DNA of 64,000 nucleotides from Acidimicrobiaceae bacterium (GTDB lineage Bacteria; Actinomycetota; Acidimicrobiia; Acidimicrobiales; RAAP-2): NCBI GenBank assembly GCA_027451285.1, contig DAIDJP010000016.1, positions 85,055 to 149,054 of the forward strand, read 5' to 3'. Shown piece by piece: positions 8,703 to 18,081 of this stretch (position 1 is its first letter; each line of letters starts with the position of its first letter). The notes under the pieces were generated by a model. It saw only the letters and a program-made list of their open reading frames with translations, ran no database searches and was not told where the DNA came from. The position numbers and the translations under genes were made by a program.

Positions 8703-9251
8703 TCATGTCACGGTGAAGCCCGCGAACATGCCATTGGCGTAGTGCCACGGCTCGTCGCAGAGAAGTTCGTAGTGGCCCGGTGGCAGCGTCACGGTGACCC
8801 AACTCGTGGTGCCCGGCGAGATGCCCTGTCCCGCTCCGGCACCGCACGAGGTCGACGCCTCGCCGAGACTGGTCGATTCGTCGATCTTGCCGTCAACTCC
8901 GCTCGATCGGGTGCCTACACCGTCGATTGGCGCGGGTAACACCAGAAACTCGTGATTCATCGCCCCGACGTTGGTTGCGACGAACGTGATGGTGCCGTTG
9001 GTCACGACGTTCGGCGTCGCGGCGAGTGAGACCATCATCAGGTTGTTCCCGCCCATCATGACGCCGCCGCGATCACTCAGGGTCACGTTGACGACCTCGC
9101 CGTCGGGGTTGCGCGGATCACAGTTGGCGAGGACGTCGCGTTGGCTGGGACCGAAACCGCCGCGCGCAAAGGCGACGACCGCCAGCGCACCCACGAGTAC
9201 GAGTCCCGCCGCGCCGACGGTGGTCACGAGTCGGGCGCGACTCGCGTTCAC
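8703..9251 (-). CDS. Cupredoxin-like secreted protein
   Basis: Signal/TM, then NEFLVLPAPI...GAGQGISPGTTSWVTVTLPPGHYELLCDEPWHYANGMFAGFTV. Confidence 0.8.
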   Translation of the reverse strand: MNASRARLVTTVGAAGLVLVGALAVVAFARGGFGPSQRDVLANCDPRNPDGEVVNVTLSDRGGVMMGGNNLMMVSLAATPNVVTNGTITFVATNVGAMNHEFLVLPAPIDGVGTRSSGVDGKIDESTSLGEASTSCGAGAGQGISPGTTSWVTVTLPPGHYELLCDEPWHYANGMFAGFTVT

Positions 9252-9502
9252 GACTTCTCCTTCAGGAGGTTGAGACGATGGGCGTAGTCCGCCTCTGACA
9301 GTTCGCCACGGGCGAGGCGTTCCTTGAGGATTCCGATCGCTGCAGCGTCGTGTTGCGGGTTTCGAACGCTTGGGACTCGCCCCTGATCATGTCGTAGGAG
9401 CGACGTGATGCCGACGGCAAAGAGACCGCCGAAGACCACCATTCCGATGAACATCACGATCCACCACTCTCCACCCATCGTCTGACTGTGCCAGCCGTAC
9501 AT
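9248..9502 (-). CDS. SHOCT-domain small membrane protein (MYGW type)
   Basis: MYGWHSQTMGGEWWIVMFIGMVVF... and C-terminal IGILKERLARGELSEADYAHRLNLL. Confidence 0.85.
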   Translation of the reverse strand: MYGWHSQTMGGEWWIVMFIGMVVFGGLFAVGITSLLRHDQGRVPSVRNPQHDAAAIGILKERLARGELSEADYAHRLNLLKEKS

Positions 9503-9533
9503 AGTTGCGCTCCGATCTTTCCATGATCGAGAT

Positions 9534-9550
9534 ATACAAGTACAGAGTAT
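9534..9550. promoter_or_regulatory. ATAC-box (candidate metal-regulator operator)
   Basis: ATACAAGTACAGAGTAT, ~31 bp upstream of SHOCT start 9502. Confidence 0.45.
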
Positions 9551-9727
9551 ATGTATCAGAAGGTTCGCCAAATGAGCGTTCGTCGTGACTTTGGTCATCA
9601 ATTTGAAGTGGTAGGAGCCTCCTAAAGTGTTGTTGGAGACGTCGGTTGATTCCGCTACGCGAAGCCCCGCCTTGGCGGGTCGTGATCTATTTCAAGCGAT
9701 GTCTTCGGCCGGAAAGACAGGGGATTC

Positions 9728-10429
9728 ATGAGCAATTCGACAATGACGCCGCGCAGAGCCCGCTCCTTGACTCCAAAGGCCCTTCTCGCCGTTCTTGCCA
9801 TAGCCAGTGGTGCAACCGCATGGGCGTCGTCTCGCACATCGAACTCCGTCGTTGGCTCAGAGGGCGTCGTGGTCTATAACGTTCCCGATCTCGCCGGCGC
9901 GACGAGCACCCGGTCTGGCCAGAAGGTGGACGGTGTCGGCTGCCAGACGCAGGCCAAGGAGGTCGTCAAGTACCACATTCACATCCACGTCGCGATCTAC
10001 GTCGATGGTCGCATGGTGCGCCTCCCGGGAGGGATCGGCATCACGCCACCGCCCTTGATCGAGCGCTATCCGAGCGGCGACTTCTACGACGTGGGTCTCT
10101 ACGACTGCCTCTACTGGCTCCACACCCACGTGGCCGACGGGATCATCCACGTGGAGGCTCCGGCGAAGCAGTCTTTCACCCTCGGCCAGTTCTTCGACGT
10201 CTGGAATCAGCCGCTGGGGCCATCACGCGTCGGACCCGCTCGAGGCGCTGTTACTGTCTACGAGAACGGTCGAAGTCTCGCGGGCAACCCCCGCAACACA
10301 CCGTTGTTGCCCGGTGGCGCCATCCAGATCGATGTCGGAACGCCGGCCGTGGGCTACCGCCCCGTGTCCTTTAAGGTCACCGGTGGCTGTGGGGAGGGGA
10401 CCACCTCCTGCTCGGTCCCCAAGGGCTGA
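9728..10429 (+). CDS. Secreted His-rich putative metal-binding protein
   Basis: Signal peptide; KYHIHIHVAIYVDG and LYDCLYWLHTHVADGIIHVEAP. Confidence 0.6.
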   Translation: MSNSTMTPRRARSLTPKALLAVLAIASGATAWASSRTSNSVVGSEGVVVYNVPDLAGATSTRSGQKVDGVGCQTQAKEVVKYHIHIHVAIYVDGRMVRLPGGIGITPPPLIERYPSGDFYDVGLYDCLYWLHTHVADGIIHVEAPAKQSFTLGQFFDVWNQPLGPSRVGPARGAVTVYENGRSLAGNPRNTPLLPGGAIQIDVGTPAVGYRPVSFKVTGGCGEGTTSCSVPKG

Positions 10430-10472
10430 CCCGATCTCGAAAGGAATCGTGCGCGTGACAAGGCGTTACTTT

Positions 10473-10489
10473 ATACTCCTACAGAGTAT
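10473..10489. promoter_or_regulatory. ATAC-box (candidate metal-regulator operator)
   Basis: ATACTCCTACAGAGTAT with perfect 6-bp arms; upstream of the NlpC/P60 gene. Confidence 0.5.
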
Positions 10490-10566
10490 GTGTAATAAGG
10501 CCAGTCATTGATGCGACGAGGGAAGGGAACCTTCTTCGTGACTGCATCATTGGAATCGACGTCCGG

Positions 10567-11799
10567 GTGTTCTTCGAGGGATCGACGAATCAACACGTAA
10601 TGTCACTGCGCAGATTACGTAACGCGCCTGACATTCGACAGTCGAGAAGAGATGAGGGACTGGAGGGTGAAGTGGAGTACCAGTGTCAGTACAGTGGGGC
10701 CCTCGACGTGAGCGTCTCGTCTCGTCATTCCGCTTTAAGTCGGGCGGGCAGAGCCCGCCACTCGCAGAAGGCTCTTTCGGTGGCCGCAATAGTTCTCTTA
10801 GGTGCCACCGTGCTGGTACCGTCTACCGCCGAAGCGTCGAACATTGACAACGCTCGAGCGAAGGCACTAATCCTCTATCGCCAAATCCAGTCGATCGGAA
10901 GCCGAGTGGAGGCTCTCGGCCAGAAGTATGACTTAGCACAGATCAATCTGAGGAGATTGAACAACAAGATCAAGCGATCGAAGGCTATTACGCTGCAAAT
11001 TGAACAAAGTGTGGCCAATCAGACTGTTCAATTACGTAAAGACGCACTATTTGCCTATGTCACGAACGCTGCGCGGGTGGGAGGTAACCCACTGTTCACC
11101 CACGACGTTCTTAAGTCTGACGCCACCAATGTCTACAATGAATTGGCTACCGGAGATGTGACCGCCACTCTGGCCAGACTGAGCAACGATAGGATCCGGC
11201 TGGGCCAAGTGCGGCGTGCTCTTCAGATCCAGGAACGGCATGCAGTCAGTACTACGCGCTTGGCAGCTGGGTCCTTTCACGAGGCCAACGTTCTGAGGGC
11301 CACGCTTGAGCGAACCCTCGGGCATGTGAAAGGGCTAATCGCAAACTTTATCGCGAGTCAGGAAGCGGCGGCAGCGGCGGTGTCGGCGGCTGTCCTTCGC
11401 GAGGCCAAGCCGGTCCAAGGTGTTCCGGCTCCGCCGAGCAACTCTCTCGCGGACGTTGCCATTCGAACCGCTCTGAGTTTGATCGGTGTTCCGTATGTGT
11501 GGGGAGGCGCTTCGCGCCGGGGTGTTGACTGCTCGGGTTTGGTCCTGGTGGCATACGCCGCAGCGGGTGTCTTCTTGCCGCACTACTCAGGATCTCAGTA
11601 TGCGGATACAGTTCGAGTGCCATTATGGAACATAGAGCCAGGTGATTTGCTCTTCTATGGACCAAATGGAAGTGAGCACGAAGCCATGTACATTGGTGAC
11701 GGGAAGATGATTGAGGCGTCCTCAACGGGGACACTGGTCCACATCAGCCCGGTCCGGTTCGGGTATGGCTTTGTTGGACTCGGGCGTGTTCGAACGTAG
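10567..11799 (+). CDS. NlpC/P60 peptidoglycan endopeptidase with coiled-coil N-terminal region
   Basis: SLIGVPYVWGGASRRGVDCSGLVLVAYAAAGVFLPHYSGSQ...GDLLFYGPNGSEHEAMYIGDGKMIEA; true start may lie internally, e.g. ~10708. Confidence 0.85.
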   Translation: MFFEGSTNQHVMSLRRLRNAPDIRQSRRDEGLEGEVEYQCQYSGALDVSVSSRHSALSRAGRARHSQKALSVAAIVLLGATVLVPSTAEASNIDNARAKALILYRQIQSIGSRVEALGQKYDLAQINLRRLNNKIKRSKAITLQIEQSVANQTVQLRKDALFAYVTNAARVGGNPLFTHDVLKSDATNVYNELATGDVTATLARLSNDRIRLGQVRRALQIQERHAVSTTRLAAGSFHEANVLRATLERTLGHVKGLIANFIASQEAAAAAVSAAVLREAKPVQGVPAPPSNSLADVAIRTALSLIGVPYVWGGASRRGVDCSGLVLVAYAAAGVFLPHYSGSQYADTVRVPLWNIEPGDLLFYGPNGSEHEAMYIGDGKMIEASSTGTLVHISPVRFGYGFVGLGRVRT

Positions 11800-12084
11800 C
11801 TGCCCGATCGCGGTCCCGATGCGCCGACCTCTCGAAATTGTCTCCGGCGAGAGATGACGCTGGTTGGATTTCGCCACTGTCTTCGACGAGGGCGTGGGCA
11901 TGCGATCGAACGCCAACTGCGCTTCCATCGCGCACGGTGGCGAAGGAATCCGCAATTACTTCGATGTAGTACCGACGACCGGCAAGTCTGCCGAATTCCC
12001 CTTGCACGCGGCGACTCGCTAACCCCTGCGAACTGCAGCGGTACAGTTTGCCCTTGTCTCGCGAGTTGTCGAAAACGTTTGGAA

Positions 12085-12609
12085 TCAGCGAATTTCGGAA
12101 ATGATACGTGTCAATTGGTTGGCGCTTACGGGACCCAGGAGAGTCACCGCAATTCGTCCACGAGTGTCAACGACGAAAGTGGTGGGTGGAGCCGACACTC
12201 CAAATCGATTGGCTATGGCTCCGTTTGTGTCGGTGATTGACTGGTACAGAGACCCGTAGTGACGTTGGAACGCCCTGGCCGAAGACAGCGAGTCGTTAAA
12301 GATCACTCCTTCTAGGGTCACGCCATGTCGGCGCTCGCGCCAAGCGAAGGTCGACAACTCAGGTGCTTCTTGTACACACGCGACACACCATGACGCCCAG
12401 AAATTGATTACGACGATTTGACCGCGATGCGCTGTGAGACTGAATGTTCCGCCGTTGAGTTCCCTTCCGCTCAGGCGAGGAGCCTCTTTGCCCAGAAGGG
12501 GGCTATGGGTGACTGTGGCGCTGACAGGTCGACGCGTGATGAGAACGGCAGACAGTGCCGCAACCACAACCAGCGCGGCCAAGGAACCGAGCATCGCGGA
12601 GCGCTTCAT
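12085..12609 (-). CDS. TlpA/ResA-type thioredoxin-like protein
   Basis: IVVINFWASWCVACVQEAPEL and VSAPPTTFVVDTRGRI. Confidence 0.85.
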   Translation of the reverse strand: MKRSAMLGSLAALVVVAALSAVLITRRPVSATVTHSPLLGKEAPRLSGRELNGGTFSLTAHRGQIVVINFWASWCVACVQEAPELSTFAWRERRHGVTLEGVIFNDSLSSARAFQRHYGSLYQSITDTNGAIANRFGVSAPPTTFVVDTRGRIAVTLLGPVSANQLTRIISEIR

Positions 12610-12885
12610 GTGTTCGCCGCGAGCTCAATGCGGTAAGTCAGTTGAAGGTAAATGGGATGATCTCGACGCAACCTGGCTGTCAATTTCGACATCGAAGACG
12701 CGAAGTGAGCCGTCACGTCGTTATCGTGAGGGACATCATTGCAGTAGCGACTGCCGGGTGGTTAGGACGGATCACGAGGCCCAGTTGACTCACCGAAATG
12801 ACTCGTTCTTCCCTAACAACAGCGGCGGTTGCTGAGATTAGATCCGAGTGCGAACGAGCCATATCGCAACCTCCAAGAAGGAGTT

Positions 12886-12914
12886 ATACCTATACACGGT
12901 AGTAGTATACTACT
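12886..12914. promoter_or_regulatory. ATAC-box-like site overlapping a perfect 14-bp palindrome
   Basis: ATACCTATACACGGTAG followed by AGTAGTATACTACT (12901..12914); upstream of the SCO1 gene. Confidence 0.45.
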
Positions 12915-13070
12915 CCGCGTGGCGTGGGGAAGTGGAGAGGGGCCGATTCACATTGTGGCGGCGTGTCCGCTCGCGCACGGGTGGCTGCATCATGGAACTT
13001 GTCAAGTGTTCGACTTCAAGTCCAAAGTCACTCGCAAATCGGAATACGCATTGGGCAAGGCACGAGAGAG

Positions 13071-13817
13071 ATGTCGTCAAGAGTGTTGATGAGCAAGATC
13101 GCACCCACGCCGCTGTGGCGGTGGTTCTTCTTCGGGGTGATCCCCTTAGGGCTGTTCTTCAGTATTGGGTTCGCTGTCACTGCGTACCAGGAGACTCATG
13201 TTGCACTTCCTGCAGGTCTCGCTAACGAATTCGCGATCAGACGTTCACTGACGACCCTGATGAATCTCTCGCCATTGCCCAATCGAGCCGCGCCAGATTT
13301 CTCACTGGTTGACCAGTCGGGGGGGGCGGTAAGTTTGAATCAGTTTCGGGGCAAGGCGGTTGTACTGGCCTTTCTGGATTCGCGCTGCACTCAAGTCTGC
13401 CCCATAATCGCGCAGGAGTTCGTTGTCGCTGAACGAAGTCTGGGCGCGGACGCGCTTCATGTTGAATTCGTTGGAGTCAACGTTGACCCTCGTTCAAACT
13501 CCGTGGCCGATGTTGCGCGCTTTACACGTGTGCATGGCCTTGCGGGTTTCTCAAACTGGCACTTCCTCACCGGATCTTTGCGTAGGCTCGTTCCCGTCTG
13601 GCGGTCATATGGGATTGAGGTGGCCCTTGCGAAAGGTGCCGCTCAGACGGTGCATTCGTCATACTTGTACTTCATCAATCCGTTGGGATATGAGCGCTAC
13701 CTTGCCGATGCGACCGTCTTTCAAAGTGAGAGCGGACGAGCCTACTTGCCGCCAGGACTGATCGGGCGCTGGGGTAGGGGTATCGCGTCGTATCTAAAAA
13801 AGTCACAAGGCGAATGA
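13071..13817 (+). CDS. SCO1/SenC-family copper chaperone / thiol-disulfide protein
   Basis: FSLVDQSGGAVSLNQFRGKAVVLAFLDSRCTQVCPII...VHSSYLYFINPLG; Cys-X3-Cys. Confidence 0.85.
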   Translation: MSSRVLMSKIAPTPLWRWFFFGVIPLGLFFSIGFAVTAYQETHVALPAGLANEFAIRRSLTTLMNLSPLPNRAAPDFSLVDQSGGAVSLNQFRGKAVVLAFLDSRCTQVCPIIAQEFVVAERSLGADALHVEFVGVNVDPRSNSVADVARFTRVHGLAGFSNWHFLTGSLRRLVPVWRSYGIEVALAKGAAQTVHSSYLYFINPLGYERYLADATVFQSESGRAYLPPGLIGRWGRGIASYLKKSQGE

Positions 13818-14542
13818 GAGACCTCAGCCTCCCCTTGCTCGCCATCGTCGCCGGGCTCATCTCGTTCACGTCTCCCTGCGCGCTGCCCCTCGTACCGAGC
13901 TATCTTTCGTACATTTCGGGACTGCCGGTCGCCGAGTTGTCAGAACGTGGCGCTCGTCGCGTGGTCCTCATGTCGACTATCGCGTTCGTGGGCGGATTCA
14001 CTGTGATATTCACGGCCCTTGGTGCCTCATCGTCATTCTTCGGACTGCTACTCATTCACGACTTGCCCGTGATCATAAAGTTCTCAGGAGCGTTGATCAT
14101 TCTCATCGGTCTATCGATGATGGGTCTCTTCAGGATTCCTTGGTTGGCCCGAGAGCGACGCTTCGACTTCACTCGAGTTGTTGGTGGCCCCCGAGGGGCA
14201 TTCCCACTTGGAATGGCCTTCGCGTTTGGTTGGACGCCATGTATAGGGCCGATACTGGCCTCAATCCTTGCCGTGGCCGGAGCCAGCCAAACTGTGGTTG
14301 AAGGCGCAGCACTCCTTGCTCTCTATTCGATGGGACTTGGTATTCCTTTTGTGCTTCTCGCGATAGGTTTCAGCCGAGTTCGTAATTCGGTTTCATTCCT
14401 TAAACGCCATGGCCGCGTGATTGAATTCACGGGAGGGTTCCTGCTAGTCGTGATTGGAGTGCTTTTTATTAGTGGTGCATGGAAGACACTATTCATCCCC
14501 CTACAAGTCCGCTTTGCAAGGTTGGGATGGCCGCCCCTTTGA
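13814..14542 (+). CDS. ccdA: CcdA-type cytochrome c biogenesis/thiol reductant membrane protein
   Basis: LISFTSPCALPLVPSYLSYISGLP...GWTPCIGPILASIL. Confidence 0.9.
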   Translation: MRDLSLPLLAIVAGLISFTSPCALPLVPSYLSYISGLPVAELSERGARRVVLMSTIAFVGGFTVIFTALGASSSFFGLLLIHDLPVIIKFSGALIILIGLSMMGLFRIPWLARERRFDFTRVVGGPRGAFPLGMAFAFGWTPCIGPILASILAVAGASQTVVEGAALLALYSMGLGIPFVLLAIGFSRVRNSVSFLKRHGRVIEFTGGFLLVVIGVLFISGAWKTLFIPLQVRFARLGWPPL

Positions 14543-14555
14543 CAGGAGTAAGCAA

Positions 14556-15206
14556 ATGGATATTCCGCAGAATCATTCACTAGATCGAACCGAAAACACG
14601 GAGATAGCGGTTGAGCGAGATACCAGTCACGTCCCATTCAGGTGGTGGCTCCTAGCTTTGATCGCCGCTATTATGGGCGGATTGAGCGGAGTGTATCTTG
14701 CTCACTTCAACCGACCAAGTTCGCTTGCTTCGTCAGGGGTCTTCACACCGACAGTTGGCACTTTCACTCGGGTTGCTCCGGTGACGGCACCGTCTTTCAG
14801 ATTAGTCAGTCTGGAACATTCTGATCAGGTAGTTTCTCTGAATCAGTTTCGGGGACGCCCATTGGTAGTGAATTTCTGGGCATCGTGGTGCCCGCCATGC
14901 CGCAAGGAGATGCCCGCGTTGGCTGACGTCGCGCGCCAACTCCAAGGCAAGGTGGACTTCGTGGGACTTGACACTGAGGATGAGCGTAACTCTGGTCTGT
15001 CATTCTCTAGGGCTACAGGAGTGCGGTTTTCATTGGCAATTGACACTGCGCAGGTGGCGTCGTCCTATGGCGTGTACGGTCTGCCAACCACCGTGTTCAT
15101 CTCCGCCGGTGGGAAAGTCTTGGGAAAGGAAGTTGGGGGGTTGACGAAGGCGCGGCTGTTCGATGCAATTCGACAGATATTTGGTGCAGCGACGCGATTG
15201 CATTAG
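14556..15206 (+). CDS. TlpA/CcmG-like thioredoxin-domain protein
   Basis: LVVNFWASWCPPCRKEMPALADVARQL...YGVYGLPTTVFISAGGKV. Confidence 0.9.
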   Translation: MDIPQNHSLDRTENTEIAVERDTSHVPFRWWLLALIAAIMGGLSGVYLAHFNRPSSLASSGVFTPTVGTFTRVAPVTAPSFRLVSLEHSDQVVSLNQFRGRPLVVNFWASWCPPCRKEMPALADVARQLQGKVDFVGLDTEDERNSGLSFSRATGVRFSLAIDTAQVASSYGVYGLPTTVFISAGGKVLGKEVGGLTKARLFDAIRQIFGAATRLH

Positions 15207-15590
15207 GCAGCATAATGCGAACATTTGTGCACGGATTAGAGTGCTGATCTGGCTTCTTTATTTTCTCCTTGGCGCGTTTGTAAGGAACATTGTGATGTTA
15301 TTTGATTGCTTAGTGCGAGGTTTGACGAGAGGACCGACTATCAGGTACGACGCGTGGTCAGATTGGATCGACGCGTGAAACTCGATATGAGATCCTTCAC
15401 CGATGACGGCACGAGGATTACGCTCGCCCCAATGTGCTTGGGCTCCTTGGGCAGAACCGTCGGTGCCTCAACCGTAGAGGACTTCCCGTTCGGGCTGGTC
15501 GACCGCCATCGCGACCGAAATGATGGCAGGCCCGATTTCCTCCATTGAGAAGTGACCTTTGGCGGCTTATCGGTTTTGAGGGGAGTCGGG

Positions 15591-15935
15591 TCAACCCCAG
15601 AAGAGACCCGTTTGATCTAACTCGATCTCGTTGAGGATCTCGTCGATCGAGCCCGGATCGATGAGATCAAAGTCGTGCCATCGGCCGCTGAGTTCAGCCC
15701 AATAGGGGGTCCACTCGTTGGCGACGTCGTCGTACTTCATCCTCGCCACTGCGTGACGAGTCCATTCGGGGCCCAGACTCTCGTGCCACGGCGGACGGCA
15801 CTCGACGATCGTGACGGCCTTGCCGCGCACGTCAACTTCCATGCGGATCTTGTCCTGAAATTGCGCGGGCACTTTCGCGGCGGCGTACTTGCGGATCTTG
15901 TGCAGGTCGAGGTCGGGGACGGCCACGCAGGACAC
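15591..15935 (-). CDS. DUF3024-like hypothetical protein
   Basis: KIRMEVDVRGKAVTIVECRPPWHESLGPEWTRHAVARMKYDDVANEWTPYWAELSGRWHDFD. Confidence 0.7.
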   Translation of the reverse strand: MSCVAVPDLDLHKIRKYAAAKVPAQFQDKIRMEVDVRGKAVTIVECRPPWHESLGPEWTRHAVARMKYDDVANEWTPYWAELSGRWHDFDLIDPGSIDEILNEIELDQTGLFWG

Positions 15936-16014
15936 GTTAGATGGCGTTGCGAGAACGTGAAACGAGGGCTCTGCAAATCTGTTCGGTGTCTAAGCCAACA
16001 GAAAGAGAGCCCCC

Positions 16015-17310
16015 GTGATCACCGACCCTACCGCCATGAACCTGTTCTTCGTCAACCTCGAGGGTGTGCGAGTACTCGGCATCGACGACGAGGCGGTCGT
16101 TCCCGAGGTGCACGTGGAGCTCGAGCGCGGCCTCGAGGGATGTCCCAGCTGCGGGGTGGTGGCGTCGGTGAAGGACCGCTACCGCGTGTGCCTCGTCGAT
16201 CTCACCATGGCCGGCCGCCAGATCGTGCTGGTGTGGAACAAGCGTCGCTTCGTCTGCAAAGAACGTGGATGTCCCACGGGCTCCTGGACGGAGGTTGAGC
16301 CACGCATCGCGGCCCCTCGTCTCAAGATGACCGATCGCGCCGCACGCTGGGCGACCTTCGAAGTCGGAAAGAACGGCCGCACCGTGGCCGAAGTTGCCGA
16401 ACACCTGGGTTGCGACTGGCACACCGTGAATGACGCCGTTCTCGCCTACGGCACCGCCCTCATCGATCACCCCGAGCGCTTCGGCGACGTCAGCTCGATT
16501 GGACTGGACGAGCACCTGATGGTCAAGCTCGGCGGGCGACGACGTCAACACTTCGTCACGGCGATCGTCGACGTGGAGCGGGGCCAGCTGCTCGACGTCG
16601 TTCCGGATCGACGCGCCGAGGCGCCCACAACGTGGCTGCGCGAGCGCGGTGAAGAGTGGCTCGCCAACGTCACTGCGGGCACGCTCGATCTCTCCGCCAC
16701 CTACCGCAGCGTCTTCGCCGCGGTGCTTCCACACGCCAAGTTGGTCGCCGATCCCTTTCACGTGGTTCGTCACGCGACCGCTCAGGTCGACCTCGCGCGC
16801 CGACGCGTGCAGAACGAGGTGTTCGGTCATCAGGGGCGCAAGGACGACCCCCACTACCGGGCGCGTCGCCTGCTCACCATGGCGGCCGAGCGCTTGGATG
16901 AGAACGAGAACGGCACCGAGAAGATGCTTGGCCTGGTTCGCGCCGGCGACCGCTACGGACAGGTCGAGATGACGTGGTCGGCGAGGGAAGCGGTCCGCGA
17001 GCTCTACACCGTTCCCGACTACGAGCTCGCCGGCCAGTTCATCGACGAACTGATCCGCGACATGGCTGATAAGACCTGGCCCATCGAGGTCCGCTCACTC
17101 AGTCGAACACTGAAGCGCTGGCGCAACGAGATCATCGCGTGGCACAAGCTCCACATCACGAACGGACCCACTGAGGCAATGAACAACTTGGCCAAGCGCG
17201 TCAAACGCGTGGCGTTCGAATTCCGGTCATTTTGCAACTACCGAGTGCGCGCCCTCCTCTACGCCGGCAAGCCGAACTGGGACCTACTCGCGACGATCAC
17301 ACCCCGCTAG
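16015..17310 (+). CDS. ISL3-family transposase
   Basis: CPSCGVVASVKDRYRVCLVDL.., GLDEHLMVKLGGRRRQHFVTAIVDVERGQLLDVV, ITNGPTEAMNNLAKRVKRVAFEFRSFCNYRVRALLYAG. Confidence 0.92.
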   Translation: MITDPTAMNLFFVNLEGVRVLGIDDEAVVPEVHVELERGLEGCPSCGVVASVKDRYRVCLVDLTMAGRQIVLVWNKRRFVCKERGCPTGSWTEVEPRIAAPRLKMTDRAARWATFEVGKNGRTVAEVAEHLGCDWHTVNDAVLAYGTALIDHPERFGDVSSIGLDEHLMVKLGGRRRQHFVTAIVDVERGQLLDVVPDRRAEAPTTWLRERGEEWLANVTAGTLDLSATYRSVFAAVLPHAKLVADPFHVVRHATAQVDLARRRVQNEVFGHQGRKDDPHYRARRLLTMAAERLDENENGTEKMLGLVRAGDRYGQVEMTWSAREAVRELYTVPDYELAGQFIDELIRDMADKTWPIEVRSLSRTLKRWRNEIIAWHKLHITNGPTEAMNNLAKRVKRVAFEFRSFCNYRVRALLYAGKPNWDLLATITPR

Positions 17311-17394
17311 ATACCGATGCTCCGTCAAATAACAATCGCACCGGCATCAGCCATAGCAGTACCGGCCTAGGTATCAAATACCGCCTACGTCTCG

Positions 17395-18081
17395 TTACGC
17401 CATTGTCGGAAAGCGGTGGAGTAGTGCCGACGTCGAAATCCACATGCTGGGGAAGTCCTCGTGGAAGCGGACAATTCCACGACGGTCCACGAGAACGAAG
17501 CTGTGATCCGCAGTGTTCGGCCCCATGTCCATGCCCCCGCCAACCGCACCGAAGCGGTTGGTGATCGACCCGTCTGGGTCGGCGAGCATGGGGAGAGTGA
17601 GCCCGTAGGAGCGTGCGGAGGCCGCAAGGGTGTCGGCGCTGTCATTGGTCACCATCACCAGGGTGATGTGATCACGGGTGAGTTGCGAGGCGTCGCGCTG
17701 CAACGCCTGGGCCTGAGTCATGCAGGCCTGACACGTCGAACCTGCACTGAAGTAGTACAGGACGTTCTTACCGGCCAGGTCCTTCGAGTCAATCAGTTGG
17801 CCGGTCAGCGGATCGGTTCCTGCGAACTGAGGTGCGCGGCTGCCCACCGCCAATGTTGAAGTCCCCGACGAGGCACCCGGGTGTTTCAAGTCGGACAGGA
17901 AACTCACGAACAGCAGTCCTGCGATGACGAGTGCTCCCGTAGTCCAGTAGATCCAGGTGCGATGGTGTTTGACCACGTAGGGCGAATGCGAGGCGGGGGT
18001 GCGAGTCCGGTTGGTCGTCGGCGCTCCGACGGGGCGGGCGACGGTCCTCGCGACGGACTTGTTGCGGGCGGACTTACTCAT
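17395..18081 (-). CDS. Membrane-anchored redoxin/TlpA-like protein
   Basis: N-terminal TM; GKNVLYYFSAGSTCQACMTQAQAL, NRFGAVGGGMDMGPNTADHSFVLVDRRGIVRF. Confidence 0.8.
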   Translation of the reverse strand: MSKSARNKSVARTVARPVGAPTTNRTRTPASHSPYVVKHHRTWIYWTTGALVIAGLLFVSFLSDLKHPGASSGTSTLAVGSRAPQFAGTDPLTGQLIDSKDLAGKNVLYYFSAGSTCQACMTQAQALQRDASQLTRDHITLVMVTNDSADTLAASARSYGLTLPMLADPDGSITNRFGAVGGGMDMGPNTADHSFVLVDRRGIVRFHEDFPSMWISTSALLHRFPTMA

